64,000 bases of DNA, taken from positions 42,675 to 106,674 of the forward strand of contig CAWGIX010000005.1 of assembly GCA_963822705.1 (NCBI GenBank). The letters run 5' to 3'. This stretch comes from CAVRQM01 sp963822705 (lineage in GTDB: Bacteria; Pseudomonadota; Alphaproteobacteria; Acetobacterales; Acetobacteraceae). The notes beneath the pieces are model-generated. The model worked only from the letters and a program-made list of their open reading frames with translations. It made no database searches and had not been told where the DNA came from. The position numbers were made by a program, and so were the translations under genes. Shown piece after piece: positions 27,701-34,784 of the stretch (the first letter of the stretch is position 1; each line of letters starts with the position of its first letter).

Positions 27701-28207
27701 GGCCTTGATCTGCAGCGTGTCCTGGCACGTTTCGATCAGGATCGCATCCACGCCGCCAGCCAGAAGTCCGCGCGCCTGCTCGAACAGCGCGGCCTCCAGC
27801 ACGTCGTAGGCGATATTGCCCAAGGTCGGCAGTTTGGTGCCCGGGCCGATGCTGCCCAGCACCCAGCGGTGCCTGCCGTCGACAAAACTCTCGGCCGCCT
27901 CGCGCGCCAGTTCGCCGGCGCGGCAGTTGATCTCAAAAGCGCGGTCGGCCAGCTCGAACTCGCCCAGCGTGATCGGCGAGGCGCCAAACGTATTGGTCTC
28001 GGCCATGTCCGCGCCGGCGGCAAAATAACTGTGGTGGATGTCGCGCACCAGGTCGGGGCGCGAGAGGTTCAGCACGTCCGTGCAATTTTCCCGACCCCAG
28101 TAGTCGCGCTCGATATCCAGCGTCATCGCCTGCACCCGGGCGCCCATGCCCCCGTCGCACAACAGCACCCTGTCGTTCAGCGCCTCGAGCAGATGCGGAC
28201 GGGTCAA
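24725..28207 (-). CDS. metH: Cobalamin-dependent methionine synthase
   Basis: 1160 residues, all four modules present. Homocysteine/Zn module (residues 1-320) with LCDGGMGARVQAM, FGASPITLGEF, NCATGP and GGCCGTSTPH (Zn cysteines). Pterin module about 345-610 (STFSIGERCNANGSKQWRAL, VIDST, LGLSNISFGL). Cobalamin module with GDVHDIGKNLVDIILTNNGY (His ligand) and SGLLVKSTVVMRENLEEM. C-terminal SAM reactivation domain with RAELGFSGEDDRDMDRMLQQ and RGSRYSFGYPACPKLEDQ. Transfers methyl from methyl-tetrahydrofolate to homocysteine. Its start overlaps the upstream regulator's stop by 4 bp (ATGA), so the two form an operon. MetF is not in the window. Confidence 0.96.
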   Translation of the reverse strand: MTRPHLLEALNDRVLLCDGGMGARVQAMTLDIERDYWGRENCTDVLNLSRPDLVRDIHHSYFAAGADMAETNTFGASPITLGEFELADRAFEINCRAGELAREAAESFVDGRHRWVLGSIGPGTKLPTLGNIAYDVLEAALFEQARGLLAGGVDAILIETCQDTLQIKAAVNGAKRARAEAGTDTPIFVQVTVETTGTLLVGPDIAAAATVVRALDVPLIGLNCATGPQEMAEHVRWLAGNWPGLLSVQPNAGLPELVDGHTHYPLGPAEMASWMRRFVQEDGVNLIGGCCGTSTPHVSALDAMLRDLGEPRPAPVRRSAVWVPAVASLYQAVPLRQENSTFSIGERCNANGSKQWRALQERHDFDGCVAMGRAQVAEGSNALDICTAFVGRDERAEMDEVVRRFTASVNAPLVIDSTELPVLESALKLHGGKPILNSINFEDGEAPATARMLLAKTFGTAVVALTIDETGMAKTPERKLEVASRLVAFACDRHGLAQSDLLIDPLTFTIATGNEDDRKLGEWTLQGIAAIRQKFPDIQIILGLSNISFGLNPAARAVVNSVFLDHAVRAGMTGAIVHVSKIRPLHQIPAEEVQVAEDLIFDRRHDDYDPLQRLLEMFADRKTVSEKKQRAATVEGRLQDRIVDGDRKGLPEELDDALRTHKPLAIINDILLAGMKTVGDLFGAGKMQLPFVLQSAETMKAAVAHLEPHMERVEGQERGTIVVATVKGDVHDIGKNLVDIILTNNGYRVVNLGIKVKLADMLEAARENRAHAIGMSGLLVKSTVVMRENLEEMSRQGLEIPVLLGGAALTRTYVEEDCVRAYACGRVAYARDAFDGLHLMDRVTGNGFDDYLAAIQAKRIGKTRNPSRTLGQADARAFRPVDVAAVQVRRRRLTQDVPVMEPPFWGARIVEAAPRAIVPFVNERSLYQFQWGFRKQGRTLEDFLGWARQELRPVMRRMLTLCEKEDILRPQAAYGYWKAAGQGNQLIVFEPDGATEICRFTLPRQPREDGECIADFFRDVDDAERDVIGFQVVTVGQTASETARAWFDDNRYQDYLYLHGLSVEMAEAMAEYTHKRIRAELGFSGEDDRDMDRMLQQNYRGSRYSFGYPACPKLEDQEPLLKLLGAERIGVSLSDEWQLHPEQSTSAIVVLNPAAKYFSV

Positions 28208-29175
28208 AGTGCTTCCTCCAGCAAGGATTTTTCGGGCAGCGCCGGCGCCATTGCGCGGTCACCGGTCCACAGCCGCACGCGCAGCCGGCCGTCCACGGTG
28301 TTTGCGGGTCCAGGCACCAGCCCCGCCCCTCTTAGCAGCGCCGCAACTTCGGCATCCGTAAACCCCGGCCAGCGATGGGCGAGACGGCGGACCGCCTCGG
28401 CGTCGTCGTGCCGGTCCAGGTCCACCACCATCAGCCGCCCCCCGGGCCGCAGCACGCGCGCCGCCTCAGCCAGAGCGGCGGCCGGGTCTTCGGCGTGGTG
28501 CAGCACCATCTGCATTACCGCGGCATCGAACCCGGCATGGTCCATCGGCAGGCGGTACATGTCGGCCAGCCGCACCGAGCAGTGGCGCAGCCCCGGCTGA
28601 CCCAGCCGGGCACGGGCCAGCGCCAGCATCGCCCGGCTCGCGTCCACGCCGACCGCGCCATGCACATGCGGGGCCAGCATTTCAAGCAGCCGGCCGGTGC
28701 CGGTGCCGATATCCAGCAAGCGCGCGATCGGCGAGGGCGGCAGCAAAGACAGCAGCGCCGCCTCGACCTCGGCCGCCGGGAGGCCCAGCGCACGCATCTC
28801 GTCCCAGTCCGCCCCGCGCGCGCGAAAAAGTTCCGTGGCCTCGCGCGCCCGCTCGGCGAGCACCCGGGCCGCGTGGCGGCGGTCGGCCTCCAGCACCGGA
28901 TCGTCCTCCGGCAGGCGGGCCAGCAGCACCCGCACCAGATTGCCGGACGCGGTCTCCGCGGGTGGGAGGGCCAGCCAGACATTGGCGCCCTCGCGCACCC
29001 GGTCCATCAGCCCGGCCTCGGTCAGCAGGCGCAGGTGGCGCGACAGACGGGGTTGCGACTGGCCCAGCACCTCGCAAAAATCCATGACGCAAAAACTGCC
29101 GCGGGCGGCCAGCGCCAGCAGCCGCAACCGGGTCGGCTCGGCGCAGGCGCGCAACGCGGTCAGCAGTTCGTCCAT
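28204..29175 (-). CDS. ArsR-family regulator fused to a SAM methyltransferase domain (SahR-like)
   Basis: 323 residues (ATG 29175; GTG 29178 is just upstream). N-terminal winged helix: LRACAEPTRLRLLALAARGS, VMDFCEVLGQSQPRLSRHLR, LLTEAGLMDRVREGANVW. C-terminal class I methyltransferase: RLLDIGTGTGRLLEMLAPHV, VGVDASRAMLALARA, VLRPGGRLMVVDLDRH. Fused ArsR-methyltransferase proteins next to metH are described in alphaproteobacteria as SahR, which senses S-adenosylhomocysteine to control the methionine/SAM cycle. Supported here by the operon with metH and by a palindrome immediately upstream. The enzymatic activity of the second domain is unknown; it may only bind the ligand. Confidence 0.85.
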   Translation of the reverse strand: MDELLTALRACAEPTRLRLLALAARGSFCVMDFCEVLGQSQPRLSRHLRLLTEAGLMDRVREGANVWLALPPAETASGNLVRVLLARLPEDDPVLEADRRHAARVLAERAREATELFRARGADWDEMRALGLPAAEVEAALLSLLPPSPIARLLDIGTGTGRLLEMLAPHVHGAVGVDASRAMLALARARLGQPGLRHCSVRLADMYRLPMDHAGFDAAVMQMVLHHAEDPAAALAEAARVLRPGGRLMVVDLDRHDDAEAVRRLAHRWPGFTDAEVAALLRGAGLVPGPANTVDGRLRVRLWTGDRAMAPALPEKSLLEEAL

Positions 29176-29186
29176 CACTGGTCAAT

Positions 29187-29208
29187 GACATAAAGACATG
29201 CTTATGTC
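29187..29208. promoter_or_regulatory. Inverted repeat, candidate SahR-type operator
   Basis: GACATAA (29187-29193) and TTATGTC (29202-29208) form a perfect 7-bp inverted repeat, 8-nt centre AGACATGC. It sits 12 bp before the regulator start and 7 bp before the divergent GTG at 29215, so it could control both directions. It resembles the ACATAAAGA-type SahR palindrome as I remember it. Confidence 0.6.
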
Positions 29209-29214
29209 TACACT

Positions 29215-29547
29215 GTGACTGAAGTTCAGGACCCCCGCATTCCGGTTGTCATGGGCCAGACCCATCGCGCGCTCGCCGGCGACTACGTGCTTGATCTCAG
29301 CGCTGCGTCGCCCACAGCCGGCCACTCCCTCGGCTGCGCCTGCTGCACCCCCCGGGGCGCCGTGGCCCGCCGCCTCGGCAATTTGTTCGTCGCTCGGGCG
29401 CGTGCCGAAACCTGGCTTTTCGCGCGCGTTGTTGTGACCGGCGCAGATTCCGAAACTGTCGCGGCGGCGATCGAGGCGGACGTTTTGGCGCGCGCCCGGT
29501 ATCGCTTCGCCGAGCCCGCTTGCGAAGCGCGGCAGGGCGGCGGTTAG
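29215..29547 (+). CDS. Small protein with a GCxCC-like motif, unknown function
   Basis: 110 residues from GTG 29215; a later start at ATG 29251 (MGQTHRALAGDY) is possible. The centre SLGCACCTPRGAVARRLGNL resembles the GCxCC metal motif of G3E (CobW-type) GTPases, but no GTPase domain is present. The rest is an alpha/beta-like fragment (TWLFARVVVTGADSETVAAA, IEADVLARARYRFAEP). Divergent from the metH operon over a shared palindrome, and its 3-prime end overlaps the amidase stop by 4 bp. A metal-related or cobalamin-related role is conceivable only from the motif and neighbour. Confidence 0.6.
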   Translation: MTEVQDPRIPVVMGQTHRALAGDYVLDLSAASPTAGHSLGCACCTPRGAVARRLGNLFVARARAETWLFARVVVTGADSETVAAAIEADVLARARYRFAEPACEARQGGG

Positions 29548-30749
29548 AGACCCAGCGCGGTCGCCACAGTACTCGCCAATCGCAGCAGCGCCCGGTCGCG
29601 GCCAGGCGCCGCAGCCATGGACAGACCGACCGGAGCCCCGTCGACCTTGGCCACCGGCAGCGTCACCTCCGGCAGTCCGCACAGGCTGGCCAGCCCGCTG
29701 ATCCCGCCGGTGCGCTCGCGCACCGCCTCCAACTCCTCGTCGGTGGCACTCAGCAGCGGCGCCGGCACCGGGCTGGTGGGAAACACCAACACGCCGCCGC
29801 CGGCCAGCAGGGCGCGCAGGCGGTTGGCCAGCATGCGTCGGAACGCGCGCCCAGCGTTGGCGTCGGCGGCCGGCAATTCGCGGGCAAAGGCGAGCCGCCG
29901 CTGCACCGCCGGGGACAGCTCCGGCTGGGTCGCCTCGACCCAGCCGCCCAGGCTCACCCAAACCTCCTGGGCCATGACCGCCCGATTGTGCCGGTACAGG
30001 GTCGGCCCACCCTCCGGCAGTGGGCTGACCTCGATGCTGGGTCCGATGATACCCTCGAGCTTCTCCAGAGCCGGCTGCAGCGCTGCCGCCACCTCGGGGT
30101 CGGCATTGGCCCAGGCCTCCGCAAATCGCAGTAGCGGCACGGACTGGGCAGCGCCGGGAGCGTTGGGCGGCAGCAGCACGGTGCCGGCGGCGTTGAGCAG
30201 CTTGACGTCGCGCGCAAACCAGCCCGGCGTGTCCATGCTGGGCGCCAGCGCGCACGCCCCGGCCATGGAAATACTCCCGTGCGTCGGCCGGATGCCGAAC
30301 AGACCGCAGTAGCTGGCCGGGATGCGCACCGAGCCGCCGGTGTCCGAGCCGAGTGCCAGATCGGCCAGATCGGCCGCGACCGCGGCGGCCGAGCCGCAGC
30401 TGGAGCCGCCGGGGAAGCGATCCGGGGCGCGCGGATTAAGCGGCGTGCCGTACCAGATGTTCTCGCCAGTGAGCCCGTAGGCCAGTTCCACGGTTTTCGT
30501 CTTGCCGACCAAGCTGGCCCCTGCCTCCAGCAGCGCCTGCACCACCGGGGCCGTGCCAGCCGCCACTGGATGCGAGCGGGGCCAATCGGGATTGCCGAAG
30601 CCAGTGATGCTCCCCGCCACGTCGAACAGGTCTTTGATGGCCAGGCGATGGCCCGCCAGGAGACCGCGCGGGCTGCCGCGGCGCTCCAGCTTCGCCCCTG
30701 GCACGAATGCGCCCACCGGGTCCGCGGGGGAGTCGATCATTGGTTCCAT
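29544..30749 (-). CDS. Amidase (amidase-signature family)
   Basis: 401 residues. The Ser-cisSer-Lys triad is visible: Lys in LAIKDLFDVAGS, the Ser-rich signature FPGGSSCGSAAAVAADLADL, and LGSDTGGSVRIPASYCGLFG. Also LASLCGLPEVTLPVA. Hydrolyses an amide bond; short members like this include indoleacetamide and aryl-amide hydrolases, but the substrate is unknown. ATG 30749. Convergent with the GCxCC protein and divergent from the type I secretion genes. Confidence 0.9.
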   Translation of the reverse strand: MEPMIDSPADPVGAFVPGAKLERRGSPRGLLAGHRLAIKDLFDVAGSITGFGNPDWPRSHPVAAGTAPVVQALLEAGASLVGKTKTVELAYGLTGENIWYGTPLNPRAPDRFPGGSSCGSAAAVAADLADLALGSDTGGSVRIPASYCGLFGIRPTHGSISMAGACALAPSMDTPGWFARDVKLLNAAGTVLLPPNAPGAAQSVPLLRFAEAWANADPEVAAALQPALEKLEGIIGPSIEVSPLPEGGPTLYRHNRAVMAQEVWVSLGGWVEATQPELSPAVQRRLAFARELPAADANAGRAFRRMLANRLRALLAGGGVLVFPTSPVPAPLLSATDEELEAVRERTGGISGLASLCGLPEVTLPVAKVDGAPVGLSMAAAPGRDRALLRLASTVATALGL

Positions 30750-30832
30750 CGGGCGCCTTCATGTGTTAATAATCGCCGAGGCGCGGGTGCGGCCGTGTCC
30801 TCGCCGGCCGGCCTGGTACCGGTCGAAAGCGG

Positions 30833-30863
30833 AATTGGGATTAGTTAGGGTTTTATCCCAATT
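30833..30863. promoter_or_regulatory. Inverted repeat in the promoter region of the secretion block
   Basis: AATTGGGAT (30833-30841) and ATCCCAATT (30855-30863), a perfect 9-bp inverted repeat with a 13-nt spacer, in an AT-rich patch of the 216-bp divergent region between amidase and the type I ABC gene; about 100 bp upstream of ATG 30966. Candidate operator. Confidence 0.5.
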
Positions 30864-30965
30864 AACCCGATACCATGCTATAGGGGTGGATCGTCTCGCG
30901 CCAGCGCGGCGCAGGTCGAGGCCTCGCCGTGCCTGGACACTGCGTCGAACTGGCTTGGAGGGGGA

Positions 30966-33266
30966 ATGACTGTGAGCAGCGCTGACGAGCGGACGCGATC
31001 CACACCCGGTCAGGGCGATTCCGAGGGCGGGCCGTCCACAGCCAACGCGAGGCCGACTGACCCCCGCGCGGCGATGCGCTATGCGCTCGAGACCCGGTTG
31101 CTGGCGATCGACGCCGCCGCGCGTTTCCATAACGTCGATCTCGACCGCGAGGTGCTCCGCATCCCGGTCGGCGAGCCGCCGGCGCCGGCGGCGCTGGTTC
31201 AGTGGGTGCGCGAAGCAGGGCTGTGGGCCAAGGCGATCCGGATCACCTGGAGCCAGTTGTTCAAGCTCGAGGTCTCCTCGCCAGTAGTGCTGCTGCTGAG
31301 GGATGGCAGCGCGGCAATCCTCACCACGATCGACGTGGCGCGCAACGTGATCTGGCTGAAAGACCCGCGCGGGTCCTCCAACGACCCGCCGGTCGCGGTG
31401 GATGAACTGCGGCTGTCACAGGTCTGGAACGGCGAGGTGCTGCTGATCCGCCCGTTGCGGGGCATCACCGAGGACAACGCGCCCTTCGACCTCAAATTCC
31501 TGGCGCGGATCGTGCTGAAGGAAAAGAAGCTCCTTCGCATGATTTTGTACGCCTCGGTTGCACTGTCGTTTCTGGCCATCCTGCCGGCCCTGGTGGTCAT
31601 GACCGTCATCGACAAGGTGCTGGTCCATCAGAGTTTCTCGACCCTGTTCCTGATCGCCACGCTGGTGCTGATCTTCGTGGTATTCGAGGCGATCCTGGGT
31701 TTCGCGCGCCGCCAGTTGATGATGGTGATTGGCGCTCGGGTGGATGCGAAGCTGAGCCTGCAGATATTCCGCCGCCTGCTCAACCTCCCGCTCGACTATT
31801 TCGAGCGCGAGCAGGCGGGCGTCATCAGCCATCACATCATGCAGGTGAACAAGATCCGAGACTTCATGACCGGCAGGCTGATGACGGTCTTCCTGGACCT
31901 GATCACGCTTCTGGTGCTGCTGCCGGTGCTGTTCCTGATTCAGCCGACCCTGACCTGGATCGTGATCATCGCCGGCGGCACGATTGCGTTGGTCATCATG
32001 TGCTTCCTGGGACCGGTCGCGCGCGCGATTGCGCGCTGGATCAACGCCGAGACCCAGAAGGCGAGCGTGCTGATCGAGAGCATGCACGGCATCCGCACGG
32101 TGAAGTCGCTGGCCCTGGAGCCGCAGCAGCGCGAAGTCTGGGACCGTCGCACCGCCGACAGCACGCACATGAAAATGGTGTGCCAGCAGATCTCGAACTG
32201 GCCGCAGACGCTGACCATGCCGATCGAGGCATTCATGCAGCGTGGCGTGCTGTTGCTGGGCGTGTTTCTGGCCTTGGAGTTGGGGAATCTTGCCAATGCC
32301 GGCGGACTGATCGCCTTCATGATGCTGAGCTCGCGCGTGGCCTCGCCCCTGGCAGGGCTTGCGCGCGTAATCGAGGACTTCCAGGAGGTGAAGGTCGCCA
32401 TCAACCTCGCCGGCCACGTGCTGAACAGCAAGCCGGAAGTGGCCAATCCCGGGGCTGGCCTGCGGCCCCGCTTCGAGGGGGCCATCTCCTTCAACAAGGT
32501 GGACTACACCTACCCCAACACCAAGTCGAAGGCTTTGGATGGCGTCACGTTCGAGGTCGAGGCGGGTACGATGCTGGGCCTGGTCGGCCGCAGCGGGTCG
32601 GGCAAATCCACCATCACGCGGCTGCTGCAAGGCATCAGCCGCGACTACGAGGGATACATCAAGATAGACGGCAACGACCTGCGCGAGATCAACCTCGCCC
32701 ACATGCGCCGCAATTTCGGCGTGGTGCTCCAAGAAAACTTCCTCTTCCGCGGCACGATCCGCGAAAACATCATCAGCGGCCGGCCGGGTTTGACCTTGAC
32801 CGACGCGGTGCGCGCCGCGCGCCTGGCCGGCGCGGAGGAGTTTATCGAGCGGATGCCGAACGGCTATGAAACGTGGATCGAGGAGGGTTCGCCCAACCTG
32901 TCGGGTGGCCAGCGGCAGCGCTTGGCAATCGCGCGCGGCCTGATCCACGATCCCCGCCTGCTGATCCTGGACGAGGCCACCAGCGCGCTCGACCCGGAGA
33001 GCGAAGCGCTGGTGAACGCGAACCTGCAGCGCATTGCGCGCGGGCGCACCATGGTCATCGTCTCGCATCGCCTGTCTTCGCTGACCGATTGCGACAAGAT
33101 CCTGGTGCTTGATCGCGGCAAGCCCGTCGACATGGCGCCGCACATCGTGCTGGTGGAGCGCTGCCCCATCTATCGCCAGCTCTGGCTGCAGCAGAACCGT
33201 CACCTGGAAACAGGCGGCATGCCGCGTGGTGGCATGCCCGCACCGGTCATCGCGCAAGGGGACTGA
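30966..33266 (+). CDS. Type I secretion system permease/ATPase (HlyB-like, with a degenerate C39 domain)
   Basis: 766 residues. Residues ~45-165 form a peptidase-C39-like domain lacking the catalytic Cys (LLAIDAAARFHNVDLD), the CLD seen in HlyB that docks RTX substrates rather than cutting leaders. Six membrane segments about 195-450. ABC domain: GLVGRSGSGKSTITRLLQG (Walker A), NLSGGQRQRLAIARGL (signature), LLILDEATSALDPES (Walker B), IVSHR (H-loop). Exports proteins to the outside with HlyD and a TolC partner, here absent. GGAGGGGG precedes ATG 30966. First gene of a five- to six-gene block. Exported cargo is not encoded nearby. Confidence 0.93.
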   Translation: MTVSSADERTRSTPGQGDSEGGPSTANARPTDPRAAMRYALETRLLAIDAAARFHNVDLDREVLRIPVGEPPAPAALVQWVREAGLWAKAIRITWSQLFKLEVSSPVVLLLRDGSAAILTTIDVARNVIWLKDPRGSSNDPPVAVDELRLSQVWNGEVLLIRPLRGITEDNAPFDLKFLARIVLKEKKLLRMILYASVALSFLAILPALVVMTVIDKVLVHQSFSTLFLIATLVLIFVVFEAILGFARRQLMMVIGARVDAKLSLQIFRRLLNLPLDYFEREQAGVISHHIMQVNKIRDFMTGRLMTVFLDLITLLVLLPVLFLIQPTLTWIVIIAGGTIALVIMCFLGPVARAIARWINAETQKASVLIESMHGIRTVKSLALEPQQREVWDRRTADSTHMKMVCQQISNWPQTLTMPIEAFMQRGVLLLGVFLALELGNLANAGGLIAFMMLSSRVASPLAGLARVIEDFQEVKVAINLAGHVLNSKPEVANPGAGLRPRFEGAISFNKVDYTYPNTKSKALDGVTFEVEAGTMLGLVGRSGSGKSTITRLLQGISRDYEGYIKIDGNDLREINLAHMRRNFGVVLQENFLFRGTIRENIISGRPGLTLTDAVRAARLAGAEEFIERMPNGYETWIEEGSPNLSGGQRQRLAIARGLIHDPRLLILDEATSALDPESEALVNANLQRIARGRTMVIVSHRLSSLTDCDKILVLDRGKPVDMAPHIVLVERCPIYRQLWLQQNRHLETGGMPRGGMPAPVIAQGD

Positions 33267-33277
33267 AGGAGAAGACC

Positions 33278-34738
33278 ATGACCACGACGACTGACAAGCG
33301 CCGCGGCAACATCCTGCCCTTGCCGGCCATGAGCCAGGGAACGCTGGCAAAAGTCGAGGCCGACCATACCAGCTTTGCCTTGCTGGAGTTCCAGTCGCCG
33401 AGCATGGCGCTGATCGCCGAGCCGGCTCCAATGACCGCTCGCCTGACCTCCGTCTTGGTAACTACGCTAATCTTGTGCGCAGTGGCGGCCATGTTCTTCA
33501 TTAAGATCGACATGATCGTGACGGCGCAGGCGGTGGTCGCGTCGCACGCTCCGGACCTGGTCGTGCAGCCGCTGGAAACCGCGATCGTGCGCAAGATCCT
33601 CGTGCATGACGGCCAAAGGGTCAAGAAAGGCGAGATGCTGGCCGAACTCGACCCGACCTTTGCGGGCAGCGACGAAAAATCGACGGTGGCCCAGATGCAG
33701 AGTTTGAAGGCACAGGTCGACCGCCTCAATGCTGAAATGTCAAACCAGCCCTACGTGTCCGACGGCACCCCGGACAGCGATGCGCAGGCCCAGATGTGGC
33801 AGGAGCGTCATTCCAACTACCTCGCCCAGGTCGCCAGCCTGCAACAAACCGTGGAGGCGGCGCGCGCCAAGGTGGCGCAGCTCAAGGAAGACGAAAAGGG
33901 TTACTCGCAGCGTCTGCCGCTCGCAACGACGGTCGAGGGCATTCACGGACAACTGGCGAAAGTCGGCCTGGACGCTCAGCTCAATTACCTTTCAGCCCAG
34001 GACCAGCGTGTGCAGATCCAAGCCTCGCTGGCCGATACCCGGCAGCAGATCGTGGGTGCGCAGCACGATCTCGAAGGTGCCCTCCAGAACCTGGTAGCGT
34101 TCGTGCATCAGTGGTTCTCGCAGACCTCCGACACGCTCGGGACGCAGGAGCGCGCGCTGTCGGACATGATCGATCAGGCGACCAAGAACAAGCTGCGATC
34201 CCAGGTCGTCAACCTGACGGCGCCGGAGGATGCGACGGTCAACAGCATTTCGCATGTGTCCCTCGGCTCGGTGGTGCAGAGCGGTGACGAGTTGATGCGT
34301 CTGGTGCCGGCGAACGCGCCGATGGACGTCGTTGGAATGATCGCAGGCGCGGATCAAGGCTACCTGAAGGTGGGCGATCCGGTAGCCATCAAGTTCGATA
34401 CCATTCCCTATCTGCTCTATGGCTTCGCCGAAGGGACGGTGCGAAACGTCAGTTCGGACAGTTTCACCAATCAGCCGCCTCCCCAATCCAATCCGCTGCC
34501 CGCTCAGCCGTCGCTCGGCTATACCACGGCCCAGAACCTGCCTGCGATCAGCCCGGTCGCCTATATGGTGCGCATCAGCATCGATAAGATGAACGTGCAC
34601 AACGTTCCGGCGAGTTTCCGGGTTACCCCGGGCATGCCGATCACGGCGGATATCAAGGTCGGCAAGCGAACCGTGCTGCAATACTTCTTCGAACGCCTGA
34701 TTCCGACCTTCGCCGAGGGCATGCGCGAACCTTCGTGA
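33278..34738 (+). CDS. HlyD-family membrane fusion protein of the type I system
   Basis: 486 residues, 11 bp after the ABC gene with GAAGGAGA before the ATG. Cytoplasmic N-terminus, one membrane segment (LVTTLILCAVAAMFFIKIDM), then lipoyl-like halves (IVRKILVHDGQRVKKGEMLA, and NLTAPEDATVNSISHVSLGS), coiled-coil hairpin of about 130 residues (KAQVDRLNAEM to KLRSQVV), and beta-barrel (VVGMIAGADQGYLKVGDPVA). Links the inner-membrane ABC exporter to an outer-membrane TolC. Length is normal for the family. Confidence 0.92.
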   Translation: MTTTTDKRRGNILPLPAMSQGTLAKVEADHTSFALLEFQSPSMALIAEPAPMTARLTSVLVTTLILCAVAAMFFIKIDMIVTAQAVVASHAPDLVVQPLETAIVRKILVHDGQRVKKGEMLAELDPTFAGSDEKSTVAQMQSLKAQVDRLNAEMSNQPYVSDGTPDSDAQAQMWQERHSNYLAQVASLQQTVEAARAKVAQLKEDEKGYSQRLPLATTVEGIHGQLAKVGLDAQLNYLSAQDQRVQIQASLADTRQQIVGAQHDLEGALQNLVAFVHQWFSQTSDTLGTQERALSDMIDQATKNKLRSQVVNLTAPEDATVNSISHVSLGSVVQSGDELMRLVPANAPMDVVGMIAGADQGYLKVGDPVAIKFDTIPYLLYGFAEGTVRNVSSDSFTNQPPPQSNPLPAQPSLGYTTAQNLPAISPVAYMVRISIDKMNVHNVPASFRVTPGMPITADIKVGKRTVLQYFFERLIPTFAEGMREPS

Positions 34739-34784
34739 TCAACCTGGCCCGCGGGGAACGGGCGACGACACAGGGCTGGCAAAC

